Translations under genes and position numbers: made by a program
DNA from: Nocardioides sp. zg-1228
GTDB lineage: Bacteria; Actinomycetota; Actinomycetes; Propionibacteriales; Nocardioidaceae
Assembly: GCF_017086465.1 (NCBI RefSeq)
Contig: NZ_CP070961.1
Span: forward strand, 1,488,001 to 1,552,000
Direction of reading: 5' to 3'
Length of the DNA stretch: 64,000 bases
The notes under the pieces: generated by a model
What the model was told of the DNA's origin: nothing
Databases searched by the model: none
Seen by the model: only the letters and a program-made list of their open reading frames with translations
Part shown: in pieces, positions 16,118-30,921 of the stretch
How positions within the stretch are numbered: the stretch's first letter is position 1
Layout: each line of letters starts with the position of its first letter

Positions 16118-17496
16118 CCCTCGCCGGCGATGAGCAGCCGGTCGTCGCGCCGCTCGAGCTGGAGCCGTACGCGCTGGGTGCTGCGCTCGCCCGACTTCAT
16201 CACGTAGTCGACGGTGTAGCCCACCGTGAGGTCGGAGGGATCGCTGGTGACGTCCACCAGCGAGGCGGAGCGCACCTGACTCCACCACCCCATGTAGCCC
16301 TCGAAGCCCCCGCTGGCGTCCTGGAACTCCGGGGTGAGCTGGTCGAACGCGTCCCGGGGGTCGCTGGTCACGGTGGAGAGGTAGGAGCCGATGAAGGCGT
16401 CCATCTGCTTGCGGGTGTCCTCGGCGGTGGCCGGGGGAGCGCTGCCGACCGGGGTCTGCGAGGTCTCCGGCGACGTGCGCTGTCGTTCCTCGGGGAGCGC
16501 CTCGGGCGTGCCGCGGCCGGCCCAGACGTACGCCGCGGCGATTGCGGCGAGCGCCAGCGCGGCCGCGGCCACCGGCCACGCCCAGCGGGCGGCGCGCCGA
16601 CGCCGCGGCGGGCCGGGTGCGGGTGCCGGCTCGCGAAGGGTCGGCAGCTCGCCGGTGCGTTCACGGCGGGCCGTGGTCGTGACCGGCGCCGGGGCGACGG
16701 TGGAGGCCTGTCCGCGCGCGACGCGGGCCAGCTCGTCGCGCACGCGGGCCATCGGCCAGCGGGCGTCGGGGTCGCGGTTCATCATCATGGTGAGCAGGCC
16801 GGCCAGCGGGTGGTCGTCGGGCAGTCGCGGCGGGTCCTCGTGCACGATCTTGTAGAGCGCGCCGATGAGGTTGTCGCCGACGTCGTAGGGCGGCGTGCCG
16901 GTGACGGCGTGGTAGAGCGTCGCGCCCAGCGACCACACGTCGCTCGCGGGGGTGGCCGACGCGCCGGAGGCGACCTCGGGAGCCAGGTAGGCGGGGGAGC
17001 CGGTGACCAGGCCGGTCTGGGTGAGCGAGTGGTCGTCCTCCGACCGGGCGATCCCGAAGTCGTTGAGCTTGGCCGACCCGCCGGAGATCAGGATGTTGCT
17101 CGGCTTGACGTCGCGGTGGACGATGCCGTGCGCGTGGGCCTCGACGAGCGCGTCGGCAGTCTGGGCGAGCAGGGCGGCGGCCTCCTCGGCGGCCAGTGGC
17201 CCGGACGTCGCCACGCGCTCGCTCAGCGTCTCGCCGTCGACGTACTCCATCACCAGCCAGCGCACGTCCTGCTCGTCGACGAGGTCGAAGACCGAGACGA
17301 CGTGGGGGTGGTTGAGCGCCGCGGCCAGCCGCGCCTCGCGCTCGGCACGCTCCACCCCGGCGCTGTCGGAGCCCGGGATCACACCGATCCGCTTGATCGC
17401 CACCAGCCGGCCCAGCACCTCGTCGCGGGCGAGGTGCACCGTGCCGGACCCGCCGCGCCCGATCTGCCTCTCGAGCGTGTACCTGCCTGCGATCAC
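16114..17496 (-). CDS. Transmembrane Ser/Thr protein kinase (second paralogue)
   Basis: A 460-residue kinase from GTG 17496. Kinase domain 1-262: GRGGSGTV loop, K35 (VAIK), HRDVKPSN with D129, DFG at about 146-148, TGSPAYLAPE. One transmembrane helix at about 305-326 and a short linker precede a terminal extracellular domain (about 362-460; MDAFIGSYLSTVTSDP, LTPEFQDASGG) that matches the first kinase's. Both proteins end with LLIAGEG. Its linker is much shorter than that of the paralogue. The pair arose by duplication and now brackets the secreted-protein/two-component cassette. It diverges from tyrS. Confidence 0.95.
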   Translation of the reverse strand: MIAGRYTLERQIGRGGSGTVHLARDEVLGRLVAIKRIGVIPGSDSAGVERAEREARLAAALNHPHVVSVFDLVDEQDVRWLVMEYVDGETLSERVATSGPLAAEEAAALLAQTADALVEAHAHGIVHRDVKPSNILISGGSAKLNDFGIARSEDDHSLTQTGLVTGSPAYLAPEVASGASATPASDVWSLGATLYHAVTGTPPYDVGDNLIGALYKIVHEDPPRLPDDHPLAGLLTMMMNRDPDARWPMARVRDELARVARGQASTVAPAPVTTTARRERTGELPTLREPAPAPGPPRRRRAARWAWPVAAAALALAAIAAAYVWAGRGTPEALPEERQRTSPETSQTPVGSAPPATAEDTRKQMDAFIGSYLSTVTSDPRDAFDQLTPEFQDASGGFEGYMGWWSQVRSASLVDVTSDPSDLTVGYTVDYVMKSGERSTQRVRLQLERRDDRLLIAGEG

Positions 17497-17523
17497 GTGC
17501 CGTCCCTCCTGCGTCGTCGCCCT

Positions 17524-17529
17524 AGGCTA
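17524..17529 (-). promoter_or_regulatory. -10 element of second kinase gene
   Basis: TAGCCT in the octamer ACTAGCCT, 27 bases before the GTG at 17496, matching the first kinase gene exactly in sequence and distance. Confidence 0.5.
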
Positions 17530-17570
17530 GTGCCCGTACCCGAGTCCGCCCCAGCAGAAGGAACACCCCC

Positions 17571-18836
17571 GTGACGACGCCCAATGTCCTCGACGAGCTG
17601 GAGTGGCGCGGCCTCGTCGCGCACTCCACCGACCGCGATGCGCTCCGCGCCGCGCTGGGCGAGGGGAGCGTCAGGTTCTACGTGGGCTTCGACCCCACGG
17701 CCCCCAGCCTCCACATGGGCAACCTGGTCCAGCTGGTCACCGCCCGGCGCCTCCAGGACGCCGGTCACACGCCGTACATCCTGGTCGGCGGGGCCACCGG
17801 GATGATCGGTGACCCGCGCGACTCCGGCGAGCGCACCCTCAACTCCCTCGACACGGTGAAGGAGTGGACCGAGCGGGTGCGCCGGCAGGTCTCGCGCTTC
17901 GTCAGCTTCGAGGGCGACAACGCCGCCACCACGGTCAACAACTACGACTGGACGGCGTCGCTGTCGACGATCGACTTCCTGCGCGACATCGGCAAGCACT
18001 TCCCGGTCAACCGGATGCTCGCCCGCGACACCGTGCGGCGCCGGCTCGAGTCGGGCATCAGCTACACCGAGTTCTCCTACGTCCTGCTGCAGTCGATGGA
18101 CTACCTCAACCTCTTCCGCGAGCACGGCGTGCGGCTGCAGTTCGGGGGCTCGGACCAGTGGGGCAACATCACCGGGGGAGCCGACCTGGTCCGCCGGGTC
18201 ACGGGCGAGAACGCGTACGGCTTCGCGACGCCGCTCATCACCAAGACCGACGGCACCAAGTACGGCAAGACCGAGGGCGGCGCCCTGTGGCTCGACCCCG
18301 AGATGCTCTCCCCCTACGCCTTCCACCAGTTCTGGCTCAACGTCGAGGACGAGAAGGTCGGTGAGCTGCTGCGCATCTTCACCTTCCTCTCGCGCGAGGA
18401 GATCGAGGACCTCGAGCAGCAGACGGTCGACAAGCCGTTCCTGCGCGCGGGCCAGAAGCGGCTCGCCGACGAGGTCACCGCGCTGGTGCACTCCGAGGAG
18501 GAGGTCGAGCACGCCAAGGCCGCCGCCGCCGCGCTGTTCGGTGGGGGAGACCTCGCCGCCATCAAGCCCGACACCCTCGCCGCCGCCCTGCGCGAGGCCG
18601 GCGGCACGACGCTCCCCGCCGGCGAGCTGCCCGGCATCCTCGACCTGCTCGTGGCAGCCGGTCTCGCCAAGAGCAAGGGGGAGGCCCGGCGCACCGTCGC
18701 CGAGGGCGGCGCCTACCTCAACAACGTCCGCGTGGAGGACCCCGAGCTCCGGCCGACCGACGCCGACCTCGTCGCCGGATCGTGGCTGGTGCTGCGGCGC
18801 GGGAAGAAGAACTTCGCCGGTGTCGAGGTGTCCTGA
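17571..18836 (+). CDS. tyrS: Tyrosyl-tRNA synthetase
   Basis: A 421-residue class I synthetase that charges tRNA-Tyr. GTG 17571 follows an AGAAGGAA ribosome site. The HIGH-type signature is PSLHMGN (residues 45-51) and the KMSKS loop is KYGKTEGG near 235, with tyrosine-pocket residues in YVGFDPTAPS, LQFGGSDQWGNI. A C-terminal S4 RNA-binding domain (about 350-410; AGLAKSKGEARRTVAEGGAYLNN) binds the long variable arm. Length is normal for bacterial TyrS. In actinobacteria tyrS often lies near an rRNA operon, as here. Confidence 0.98.
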   Translation: MTTPNVLDELEWRGLVAHSTDRDALRAALGEGSVRFYVGFDPTAPSLHMGNLVQLVTARRLQDAGHTPYILVGGATGMIGDPRDSGERTLNSLDTVKEWTERVRRQVSRFVSFEGDNAATTVNNYDWTASLSTIDFLRDIGKHFPVNRMLARDTVRRRLESGISYTEFSYVLLQSMDYLNLFREHGVRLQFGGSDQWGNITGGADLVRRVTGENAYGFATPLITKTDGTKYGKTEGGALWLDPEMLSPYAFHQFWLNVEDEKVGELLRIFTFLSREEIEDLEQQTVDKPFLRAGQKRLADEVTALVHSEEEVEHAKAAAAALFGGGDLAAIKPDTLAAALREAGGTTLPAGELPGILDLLVAAGLAKSKGEARRTVAEGGAYLNNVRVEDPELRPTDADLVAGSWLVLRRGKKNFAGVEVS

Positions 18837-19440
18837 GGACGCGGTGGGCGGGCGCTCGCGGACCCCTCCCACGGGGTGCGGGGACGCGCTCCCACCCGCC
18901 CCAGGGGCCCCAACAGGCCGCTGACCTGCGGAAACGCAGATGTGCGCGCGGTCACACCGTTTCGATTTGCGCGATCGGTGCGGAGTGAATAATGTTCTCT
19001 TTGTCGCCAGGGAGCGGCGGGGAGCAAGACCGGTCAGGTCGGGCTCCCGGCCCCGGGCAGGACAACCCGAAGCGGTCATCGGTCACGGTGACACCACCGG
19101 GTCAGAGCGAAACAGCCGAGGATTTGCCACGGCAGAAAGTCGCTCGCTAGGTTTGACCAGTTGCCTCACGCAACCGAGATCCTCACCGGATCGCGATGTG
19201 GGTGCGTCTGATACTTGAGAACTCAACAGTGTGTTTGATTAGTCGACGAATTAGTTTGTTTTGCCCCGTTGACGTCATGTTCTGGCTTGTGCCTTTGGGT
19301 GTGGGTTGGTGGATGGTGTCGCGGTTTCTTTGACGATGATTCTGACAACATGTCAGTTTCGTTTTTTGTCATGGATGTGGCTCTTATTGATTGTCGTGCT
19401 TGTGTCTGCTGCCTGTTGGTGGTGGGTGTGGGTGCGTGTT
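18837..19440 (+). other. rRNA operon leader and promoter region
   Basis: A 604-base gene-free stretch between tyrS and 16S rRNA. It holds a promoter at 18967-18995, a second possible -35 (TTGACC, 19153-19158) with only a weak -10, a conserved-looking ACTTGAGAACTCAACAGTGT element at about 19214-19233 typical of actinobacterial pre-rRNA leaders, and then a G/T-rich run up to the 16S start that should pair with spacer sequence for RNase III processing. No protein gene is supported here. Confidence 0.6.
18967..18995 (+). promoter_or_regulatory. rrn promoter
   Basis: TTGCGC (18967-18972) and TAATGT (18990-18995) separated by 17 bases. The -10 is one of the best in the window and stands about 445 bases before the 16S gene, a usual distance for an rrn P1-type promoter. 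Confidence 0.5.
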
Positions 19441-24613
<5,173 letters not shown>

Positions 24614-24717
24614 ACACCGTACAAGACCACACACGCGCAAAAGACGAACACACATGTTCGCGTCCACTAAGCAGTTCCCACCCAACAAACCCAGCAGGGT
24701 TTGATTGAGTTGAAAGA

Positions 24718-24836
24718 GTTACGGCGGCCATAGCGAAACGGGAAACACCCGGTCCCATACCGAACCCGGAAGTTAAGCCTTTCAGCGCCGATGGTACTGC
24801 AACCGAGAGGTTGTGGGAGAGTAGGACGCCGCCGGA
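24718..24836 (+). rRNA. rrf: 5S ribosomal RNA
   Basis: About 119 bases, 104 bases after 23S. The 5' ACGGCGGC pairs with GCCGCCG at the 3' end (helix I); internal CCGAACCCGGAAGTTAAG is the universal loop region. The 23S-5S spacer contains a small AAACCC/GGGTTT hairpin but no tRNA. Confidence 0.96.
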
Positions 24837-24846
24837 CATACATTTG

Positions 24847-24886
24847 GCAGGGGCCACCAGTGATCTGGTGGCCCCTGCGTCATTTT
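24847..24886 (+). terminator. rRNA operon terminator
   Basis: Perfect 14-bp stem (24847-24860 with 24865-24878), TGAT loop, then GTCATTTT. It follows 5S by 10 bases and is a textbook factor-independent terminator. Confidence 0.9.
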
Positions 24887-24949
24887 GCGCCACGTGTGAG
24901 TAGCGTTGGCCCTGGACGGGGACAACGCGAGGAGAAGGGAAGTGCGGCT

Positions 24950-25954
24950 GTGGCCGAGGACCGTCGAGGACAGCGACCGTCACGGGGCGGGAGCGGCGCC
25001 GGCCGAGGAGGCTCGACCGCCGGCGGCCGTGGTGGCTCCAGCTCACGCAGTGGCCCGCGCAGCGACTCACGCGACAGCAGCACGCGTGGCGACGCCCGCG
25101 GCGCGAGCCGCTCCGGCGAGGGTCGGAGCGCGTCGGGCCGCCCGACGTCCGGGGGCAAGGCCTCCGGGGGCAAGGCCTCCGGGGGCAAGCCGACCGGTGG
25201 CAAGCGGCCCGAGCGCGGTCAGGAGCGCTCCTTCCGCGGGCGCTCCGAGCAGGCACCGCGCACCGTCGACCAGGCCGCCTACGACGGACCCGACCTGCCC
25301 GAGGGGATCACGGGTGCCGAGCTCGACCGCGGCGTACGCGCGCAGCTCAAGGGCCTGCCCGAGAAGCTCGCGGCCCGGGTGGCCAGGCACCTCGCTGCCG
25401 CCGGGGCGTTCATCGACCAGGACCCCGAGCTCGCCTACCGTCACGCCCTCGCCGCACGCGCCCGCGCGTCGCGGATCGCGGTCGTGCGCGAGGCTGCCGG
25501 CGAGACCGCCTACGCCGCCGGCCACTACGCCGAGGCGCTGTCGGAGCTGCGGGCGGCCAAGCGGATGAACGGCGCCACCGACTACCTGCCGATCATGGCG
25601 GACTGTCACCGCGCGTTGGGCAACCCCGAGCAGGCCATCAAGCTGGCCAAGAGCCCGTCGGTGGCCAACTTCAGCGCCGAGGCGAAGGCCGAGATGACGC
25701 TGGTCGAGGCCGGAGCGCGCCGTGACATGGGCCAGCTCGATGCCGCGCTGCGCACCCTGGAGCTCGCCCCGCTGACCTCCAACAGTCGGGCGCCCTGGGT
25801 GGTGCGGCTGCGCTACGCCTACGCCGACACGCTCGAGGCCGCCGGGCGCGAGTCCGACGCGCTGGCGTGGTTCCACCGCACGCACGCGATCGACGCCGAG
25901 GAGCTGACCGACGCCGCGCAGCGAGCCGACGCCCTGGAGCGGCGGCAGTCCTGA
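24950..25954 (+). CDS. TPR-like protein with a low-complexity N-terminus
   Basis: A 334-residue protein. GTG 24950 fits a GGAGAAGGGA ribosome site 9 bases upstream. Residues 1-110 are Gly/Ser/Arg-rich and disordered, including the tandem units GGKASGGKASGGKPTGGK near 65-82. Residues about 120-334 are helical pairs of TPR type (LAYRHALAARARASRIAVVR, GHYAEALSELRAAKR, GNPEQAIKLAK, GRESDALAWFHRTHAID). Similar TPR genes lie near tyrS in mycobacteria, so this one probably belongs to that conserved block, now separated by the rRNA operon. Role unknown; the Arg-rich arm suggests nucleic-acid or ribosome contact, which is inference. Confidence 0.85.
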   Translation: MAEDRRGQRPSRGGSGAGRGGSTAGGRGGSSSRSGPRSDSRDSSTRGDARGASRSGEGRSASGRPTSGGKASGGKASGGKPTGGKRPERGQERSFRGRSEQAPRTVDQAAYDGPDLPEGITGAELDRGVRAQLKGLPEKLAARVARHLAAAGAFIDQDPELAYRHALAARARASRIAVVREAAGETAYAAGHYAEALSELRAAKRMNGATDYLPIMADCHRALGNPEQAIKLAKSPSVANFSAEAKAEMTLVEAGARRDMGQLDAALRTLELAPLTSNSRAPWVVRLRYAYADTLEAAGRESDALAWFHRTHAIDAEELTDAAQRADALERRQS

Positions 25955-26139
25955 GCCGGCCCCGGCGCCAGCGGGGGACGGGTCCCGGGACGGGCGTTCG
26001 GCGTGATCACTGGCGCTCGGACGCCACATGCGTCACAATGGTGGCCTAATCACATACGTGTCACTCGACATTCGTTGAGCACTGACGACAGACCGCTGGG
26101 GAAGGCGCATCTGGAGCGTCGGAACTCAAGGAGGTCACC

Positions 26140-26667
26140 GTGACCACACGCATTGCTTCCCGTCCGGACGGTCCGGCCACGAGGGGCATCCTTTACGTGC
26201 ACTCAGCTCCCTCCGCACTCTGCCCGCACATCGAGTGGGCCGTGGGCGGAGTGCTGGGCGTGGCCGTGTCCCTCGACTGGACGCCTCAGCCTGCCCAGCC
26301 GGGCTCCTACCGTGCCGAGCTGTCGTGGACGGGCTCGGCCGGCACCGCCGCGGCCGTCGCGTCGGCGCTGCGTGGCTGGAACCACCTGCGCTTCGAGATC
26401 ACCGAGGAGCCGACGAGCTCGACCGAGGGCACCCGCTTCTCCTGCACCCCCGACCTCGGCATCTTCCACGCGATCACCGGGCCGCACGGTGACATCCTGA
26501 TCCCCGAGGACCGCCTCAAGGCGGCCGTGGTCAAGGCCGCCCTCGGCGACACCACGCTGCTGCTCGAGATCGACCAGCTGCTCGGCAAGCCGTGGGACGA
26601 CGAGCTGGAGACCTTCCGGCACGCGGGCGAGGGCGCCCCGGTCCGCTGGCTCCACCAGGTGGTGTGA
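26140..26667 (+). CDS. DUF3145 family protein
   Basis: A 175-residue soluble protein starting at GTG 26140 behind a perfect AAGGAGGT ribosome site. The sequence from RGILYVHSAPSALCPHIEWA through EITEEPTSSTEGTRF to DDELETFRHAGEGAPVRWLHQV matches the actinobacteria-specific DUF3145 family as I recall it. Members often sit beside the fatty-acid synthesis or acyl-CoA carboxylase genes, as here, hinting at a role in lipid metabolism; no activity is known. It converges on the carboxylase gene with a hairpin between them. Confidence 0.88.
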   Translation: MTTRIASRPDGPATRGILYVHSAPSALCPHIEWAVGGVLGVAVSLDWTPQPAQPGSYRAELSWTGSAGTAAAVASALRGWNHLRFEITEEPTSSTEGTRFSCTPDLGIFHAITGPHGDILIPEDRLKAAVVKAALGDTTLLLEIDQLLGKPWDDELETFRHAGEGAPVRWLHQVV

Positions 26668-26676
26668 GCGAGCCGG

Positions 26677-26722
26677 GACGCCTCTCGGCCTGATCCTCTC
26701 CGCGGCGGGAGGGGCCGGCGTC
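26677..26722. terminator. Bidirectional terminator between DUF3145 and accD genes
   Basis: Two 5-bp arms (GACGC with GCGTC, CGGCC with GGCCG) enclose an inner C/G-rich hairpin. Placed between convergent genes; it overlaps the carboxylase stop. No clear U-tract. Confidence 0.45.
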
Positions 26723-28151
26723 AGAGCGGGATGTTGCCGTGGTGCCCGCGGCGTACGCCCGAGGTGTCGATCTCGTGGCGCATCGCCTGCGCGATCGCGC
26801 TGCGGGTGCGGGTGGGCTCGACGACCTCGTCCACCACGCCGATCTCGACGGCCTTGTCGACGCCGCCGGCGATGCGCTCGTGCTCGGCGGCCAGCTCCGC
26901 CTCGACCTGCGGACGGATCTCGGGGGAGACCTCGGCCAGCCGGCGGCGGTGCAGGATCCGGATCGCGGCCACCGCTCCCATCACGGCCACCTCCGCGCCG
27001 GGCCAGGCGAACACCCGGGTGGCTCCGAGCGAACGGGAGTTCATCGCGATGTAGGCGCCGCCGTAGGTCTTGCGGGTCACGAGCGTGACGCGGGGCACGA
27101 CGCACTCGCCGAAGGCGTGCAGCAGCTTGGCACCGCGTCGCACGACGCCGTCCCACTCCTGGCCGACGCCGGGGAGGTAGCCGGGCACGTCGACGAGAAC
27201 GATCAGCGGCACCCCGAACGCGTCGCACATGCGCACGAAGCGGGACGCCTTCTCGGCCGACAGGGAGTCGAGGCAGCCGCCGAGGCGCAGCGGGTTGTTG
27301 GCGACCACGCCGACCGTGCGGCCGCCGAAACGGCCCAGGGCGGTGACGATGTTGGGCGCCCACCGGGCGTGCAGCTCCTGCATCGTGCCCTCGTCGAGCA
27401 CTCCCTCGACGAGCGGGTGGACGTCGTAGGCCCGCTTCTTCGACTCCGGGAGCAGGGCCTCGAGGTCGCGGTCCTCCACGGAGTCGGCGGCCAGGCTGCC
27501 CTGGGCGCCGAGGAGCGAGGCGACCGTGCGGGCGCGGTCGAGCGCCTCGCGCTCGGACTCGGTGAGGATGTGCACCACGCCGGAGCGCCGGCCGTGGGGC
27601 TCTGGCCCGCCGAGGCGGAGCATGTCGACGTCCTCGCCGGTGACCGAGCGCACCACGTCGGGGCCGGTGACGAAGATGCGGCCCTCGGGACCGAGGATGA
27701 CCACGTCGGTGAGCGCGGGCCCGTAGGCGGCGCCGCCGGCGGCGGGGCCGAGCACCACCGAGATCTGCGGGATCACGCCGGAGGCCTGCGTCATCACCTG
27801 GAAGATGCGTCCGACGGCGTGGAGGGACAGCACCCCCTCGGCGAGGCGGGCGCCGCCGGAGTGCCACAGCCCGATGATCGGGACACCGTCGGTGATCGCG
27901 CGGTGGTAGGCGTCGACCACCACCCGGCAGCCCACGTCGCCCATCGCGCCGCCCATGACGGTGGCGTCGCTGCAGAAGGCCACCACGGACGTGCCGTCGA
28001 CGCGGCCCACCGCGGCGAGCATCCCCGAGTCGTCGTCGGGGGTGATCAGCTCGAGCGTGCCCTCGTCGAGCAGCGCGGTGAGCCGGTGGACCGGGTTGCG
28101 CGGGTCCTGCTCGCGGGGCAGCTTGGCGGGCTTGGTGGCCGTCGTCGTCAT
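26721..28151 (-). CDS. accD: Acyl-CoA carboxylase beta subunit
   Basis: A 476-residue carboxyltransferase subunit that moves CO2 from biotin to acetyl- or propionyl-CoA, supplying malonyl-CoA or methylmalonyl-CoA. ATG 28151 precedes the family start (KLPREQDPRNPVHRLTALLDEG). The crotonase-like halves are visible: N-half with SGGARLAEGVLSLHAVGRIF and the oxyanion glycines GPAAGGAAYGPAL; C-half with VDVPGYLPGVGQEWDGVVRRGAK and KTYGGAYIAMNS. It is the last gene of the fatty-acid operon, the place of accD6 in mycobacteria, so malonyl-CoA supply is the probable task. The biotin-carrying alpha subunit is not in the window. Confidence 0.93.
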   Translation of the reverse strand: MTTTATKPAKLPREQDPRNPVHRLTALLDEGTLELITPDDDSGMLAAVGRVDGTSVVAFCSDATVMGGAMGDVGCRVVVDAYHRAITDGVPIIGLWHSGGARLAEGVLSLHAVGRIFQVMTQASGVIPQISVVLGPAAGGAAYGPALTDVVILGPEGRIFVTGPDVVRSVTGEDVDMLRLGGPEPHGRRSGVVHILTESEREALDRARTVASLLGAQGSLAADSVEDRDLEALLPESKKRAYDVHPLVEGVLDEGTMQELHARWAPNIVTALGRFGGRTVGVVANNPLRLGGCLDSLSAEKASRFVRMCDAFGVPLIVLVDVPGYLPGVGQEWDGVVRRGAKLLHAFGECVVPRVTLVTRKTYGGAYIAMNSRSLGATRVFAWPGAEVAVMGAVAAIRILHRRRLAEVSPEIRPQVEAELAAEHERIAGGVDKAVEIGVVDEVVEPTRTRSAIAQAMRHEIDTSGVRRGHHGNIPL

Positions 28152-28224
28152 CAGGATCCTTCCGGTTCCCCGCGGTGTCGTCCGGGAGAGTCGCGAGCGG
28201 GGCTTTCGTGGGTGGGGGTGGTGC

Positions 28225-29475
<1,251 letters not shown>

Positions 29476-29564
29476 CAGGTGAGGTTCCGTTCTCGCTTGT
29501 GGGGGGTCCTGGGTCACGGGGGCCGGGCTGGACTCCGGCCACCCGTGACGTGAGGGGACGAGCG

Positions 29565-29810
29565 TCAGCCCTGGGCGCGCTCGATGTAGGCGACGGCGTC
29601 GCCCACGGTCTTCAGGTTCTTGACCTCGTCGTCGGGGATGGTCACGCCGAACTTCTCCTCGGCGGCCACGACGACCTCCACCATGGAGAGCGAGTCGACG
29701 TCGAGGTCGTCCACGAAGGACTTGTCCAGCTGGACGTCGTCGGCGTCGACGCCGGCCACCTCGTTGACGATCTCAGCGAGGTCGGCACGGATTTCTTCGG
29801 TGCTGGCCAT
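29565..29810 (-). CDS. acpP: Acyl carrier protein
   Basis: An 81-residue acidic four-helix protein. The phosphopantetheine site is S40 in LDVDSLSMVEVV. ATG 29810 follows AGAAGGGAAGG. It carries growing acyl chains for FabH and FabF encoded on either side. Length and sequence are typical of the housekeeping ACP. Confidence 0.97.
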   Translation of the reverse strand: MASTEEIRADLAEIVNEVAGVDADDVQLDKSFVDDLDVDSLSMVEVVVAAEEKFGVTIPDDEVKNLKTVGDAVAYIERAQG

Positions 29811-29907
29811 GGGGCCTTCCCTTCTTGTTGTGTGGGTGCTGCTCGGTCTGTGCTGGTGCGGGTCTGTGGGGATGCCGTTCCGCCGTGCCCGGCGCGGCCG
29901 GGCGGGG

Positions 29908-30921
29908 TCAGGGGACGGTGACGACCTGGGCGGCGTAGGCCAGTCCGGCGCCGAACGCGATGAGGAGGGCGGTGTCGCCGCTGCGGGCGTCGCCCTCGAG
30001 CATCATCCGGTCGAGCGCGAGCGGGACCGAGGCCGCCGACGTGTTGCCCTGGTCGGCGATGTCGCGGCCGATCCGCACGTGCTCGGGCAGCTTCATCGAG
30101 CGCGCCATCGCGTCGATGATGCGCATGTTGGCCTGGTGGGGGACGAAGATGTCGAGGTCGTCGGGGCTGACGCCGGCGGCGTCCATGGCCTGCTGGGCGA
30201 CCTTGGCCATCGTGAAGGACGCCCACCGGAAGACCGGGTTGCCCTGCATCGTCAGGTGCGGCATCACGCCGGACCCGGGCGTGGTGTCGCTGCCGACGAC
30301 GTCGCGCCAGTCCTCGCGCTGGCGGATGAGGTCGTACTGCTCCCCGTCGGAGCCCCACACCACGGGGCCGATGCCGGCGACGTCGCTGGGGCCGATCACC
30401 GCGGCGCCTGCGCCGTCGGCGAAGATGAACGCGGTGCCGCGGTCGTTCATGTCGGTGATGTCGGAGAGCCGCTCGACGCCGATCACCAGGACGTGCCCGG
30501 CGCTGCCGCCGCGCACCATGTCGGCGCCCAGCGCGACGGCGTGGCAGAAGCCGGCGCACGCGGCCGAGATGTCGAACGCCGCCGCGTGGTCGGTGCCGAG
30601 CTCGGTGGCGATCGCCGGCGCGATGGCCGGGGTCTGGAGGAGATGGCTGACCGTCGCGACGACGACGCAGTCGATCTGCTCGGCGCTGATGCCGGCGCGC
30701 TCGAGGGCCTGCCGCGAGGCGGCGACGCTCATCATCTGCACCGTCTCCTCGGGGGCGGCGAAGCGGCGGGTGCGGATGCCGGAGCGCTGCTGGATCCACT
30801 CGTCGCTGGACTCGATCGCCTCGACCACCTCGGAGTTGGGCACGATGCGCGAGGGGCGGTAGACGCCGAGGCCGAGGATGCGGGCGTGGGCGGCGCCGGT
30901 CGGGACGGTGATCGCCGCCAT
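29908..30921 (-). CDS. fabH: 3-oxoacyl-ACP synthase III
   Basis: A 337-residue KAS III that starts fatty-acid synthesis by condensing acyl-CoA with malonyl-ACP. The ATG at 30921 overlaps the fabD stop in TGATG. Catalytic C122 is in ISAACAGFCHAV; the histidine and asparagine of the triad are in VPHQANMRI and QGNTSAASV. The primer preference (straight or branched) cannot be read from sequence, but relatives make branched-chain acids. Followed by acpP after about 97 bases. Confidence 0.96.
   Translation of the reverse strand: MAAITVPTGAAHARILGLGVYRPSRIVPNSEVVEAIESSDEWIQQRSGIRTRRFAAPEETVQMMSVAASRQALERAGISAEQIDCVVVATVSHLLQTPAIAPAIATELGTDHAAAFDISAACAGFCHAVALGADMVRGGSAGHVLVIGVERLSDITDMNDRGTAFIFADGAGAAVIGPSDVAGIGPVVWGSDGEQYDLIRQREDWRDVVGSDTTPGSGVMPHLTMQGNPVFRWASFTMAKVAQQAMDAAGVSPDDLDIFVPHQANMRIIDAMARSMKLPEHVRIGRDIADQGNTSAASVPLALDRMMLEGDARSGDTALLIAFGAGLAYAAQVVTVP

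Noticed and set aside
18337-18960. Terminator hairpin after tyrS
   Set aside because: G/C-rich inverted segments are imperfect and have no clear loop or U-tract, so none is claimed.
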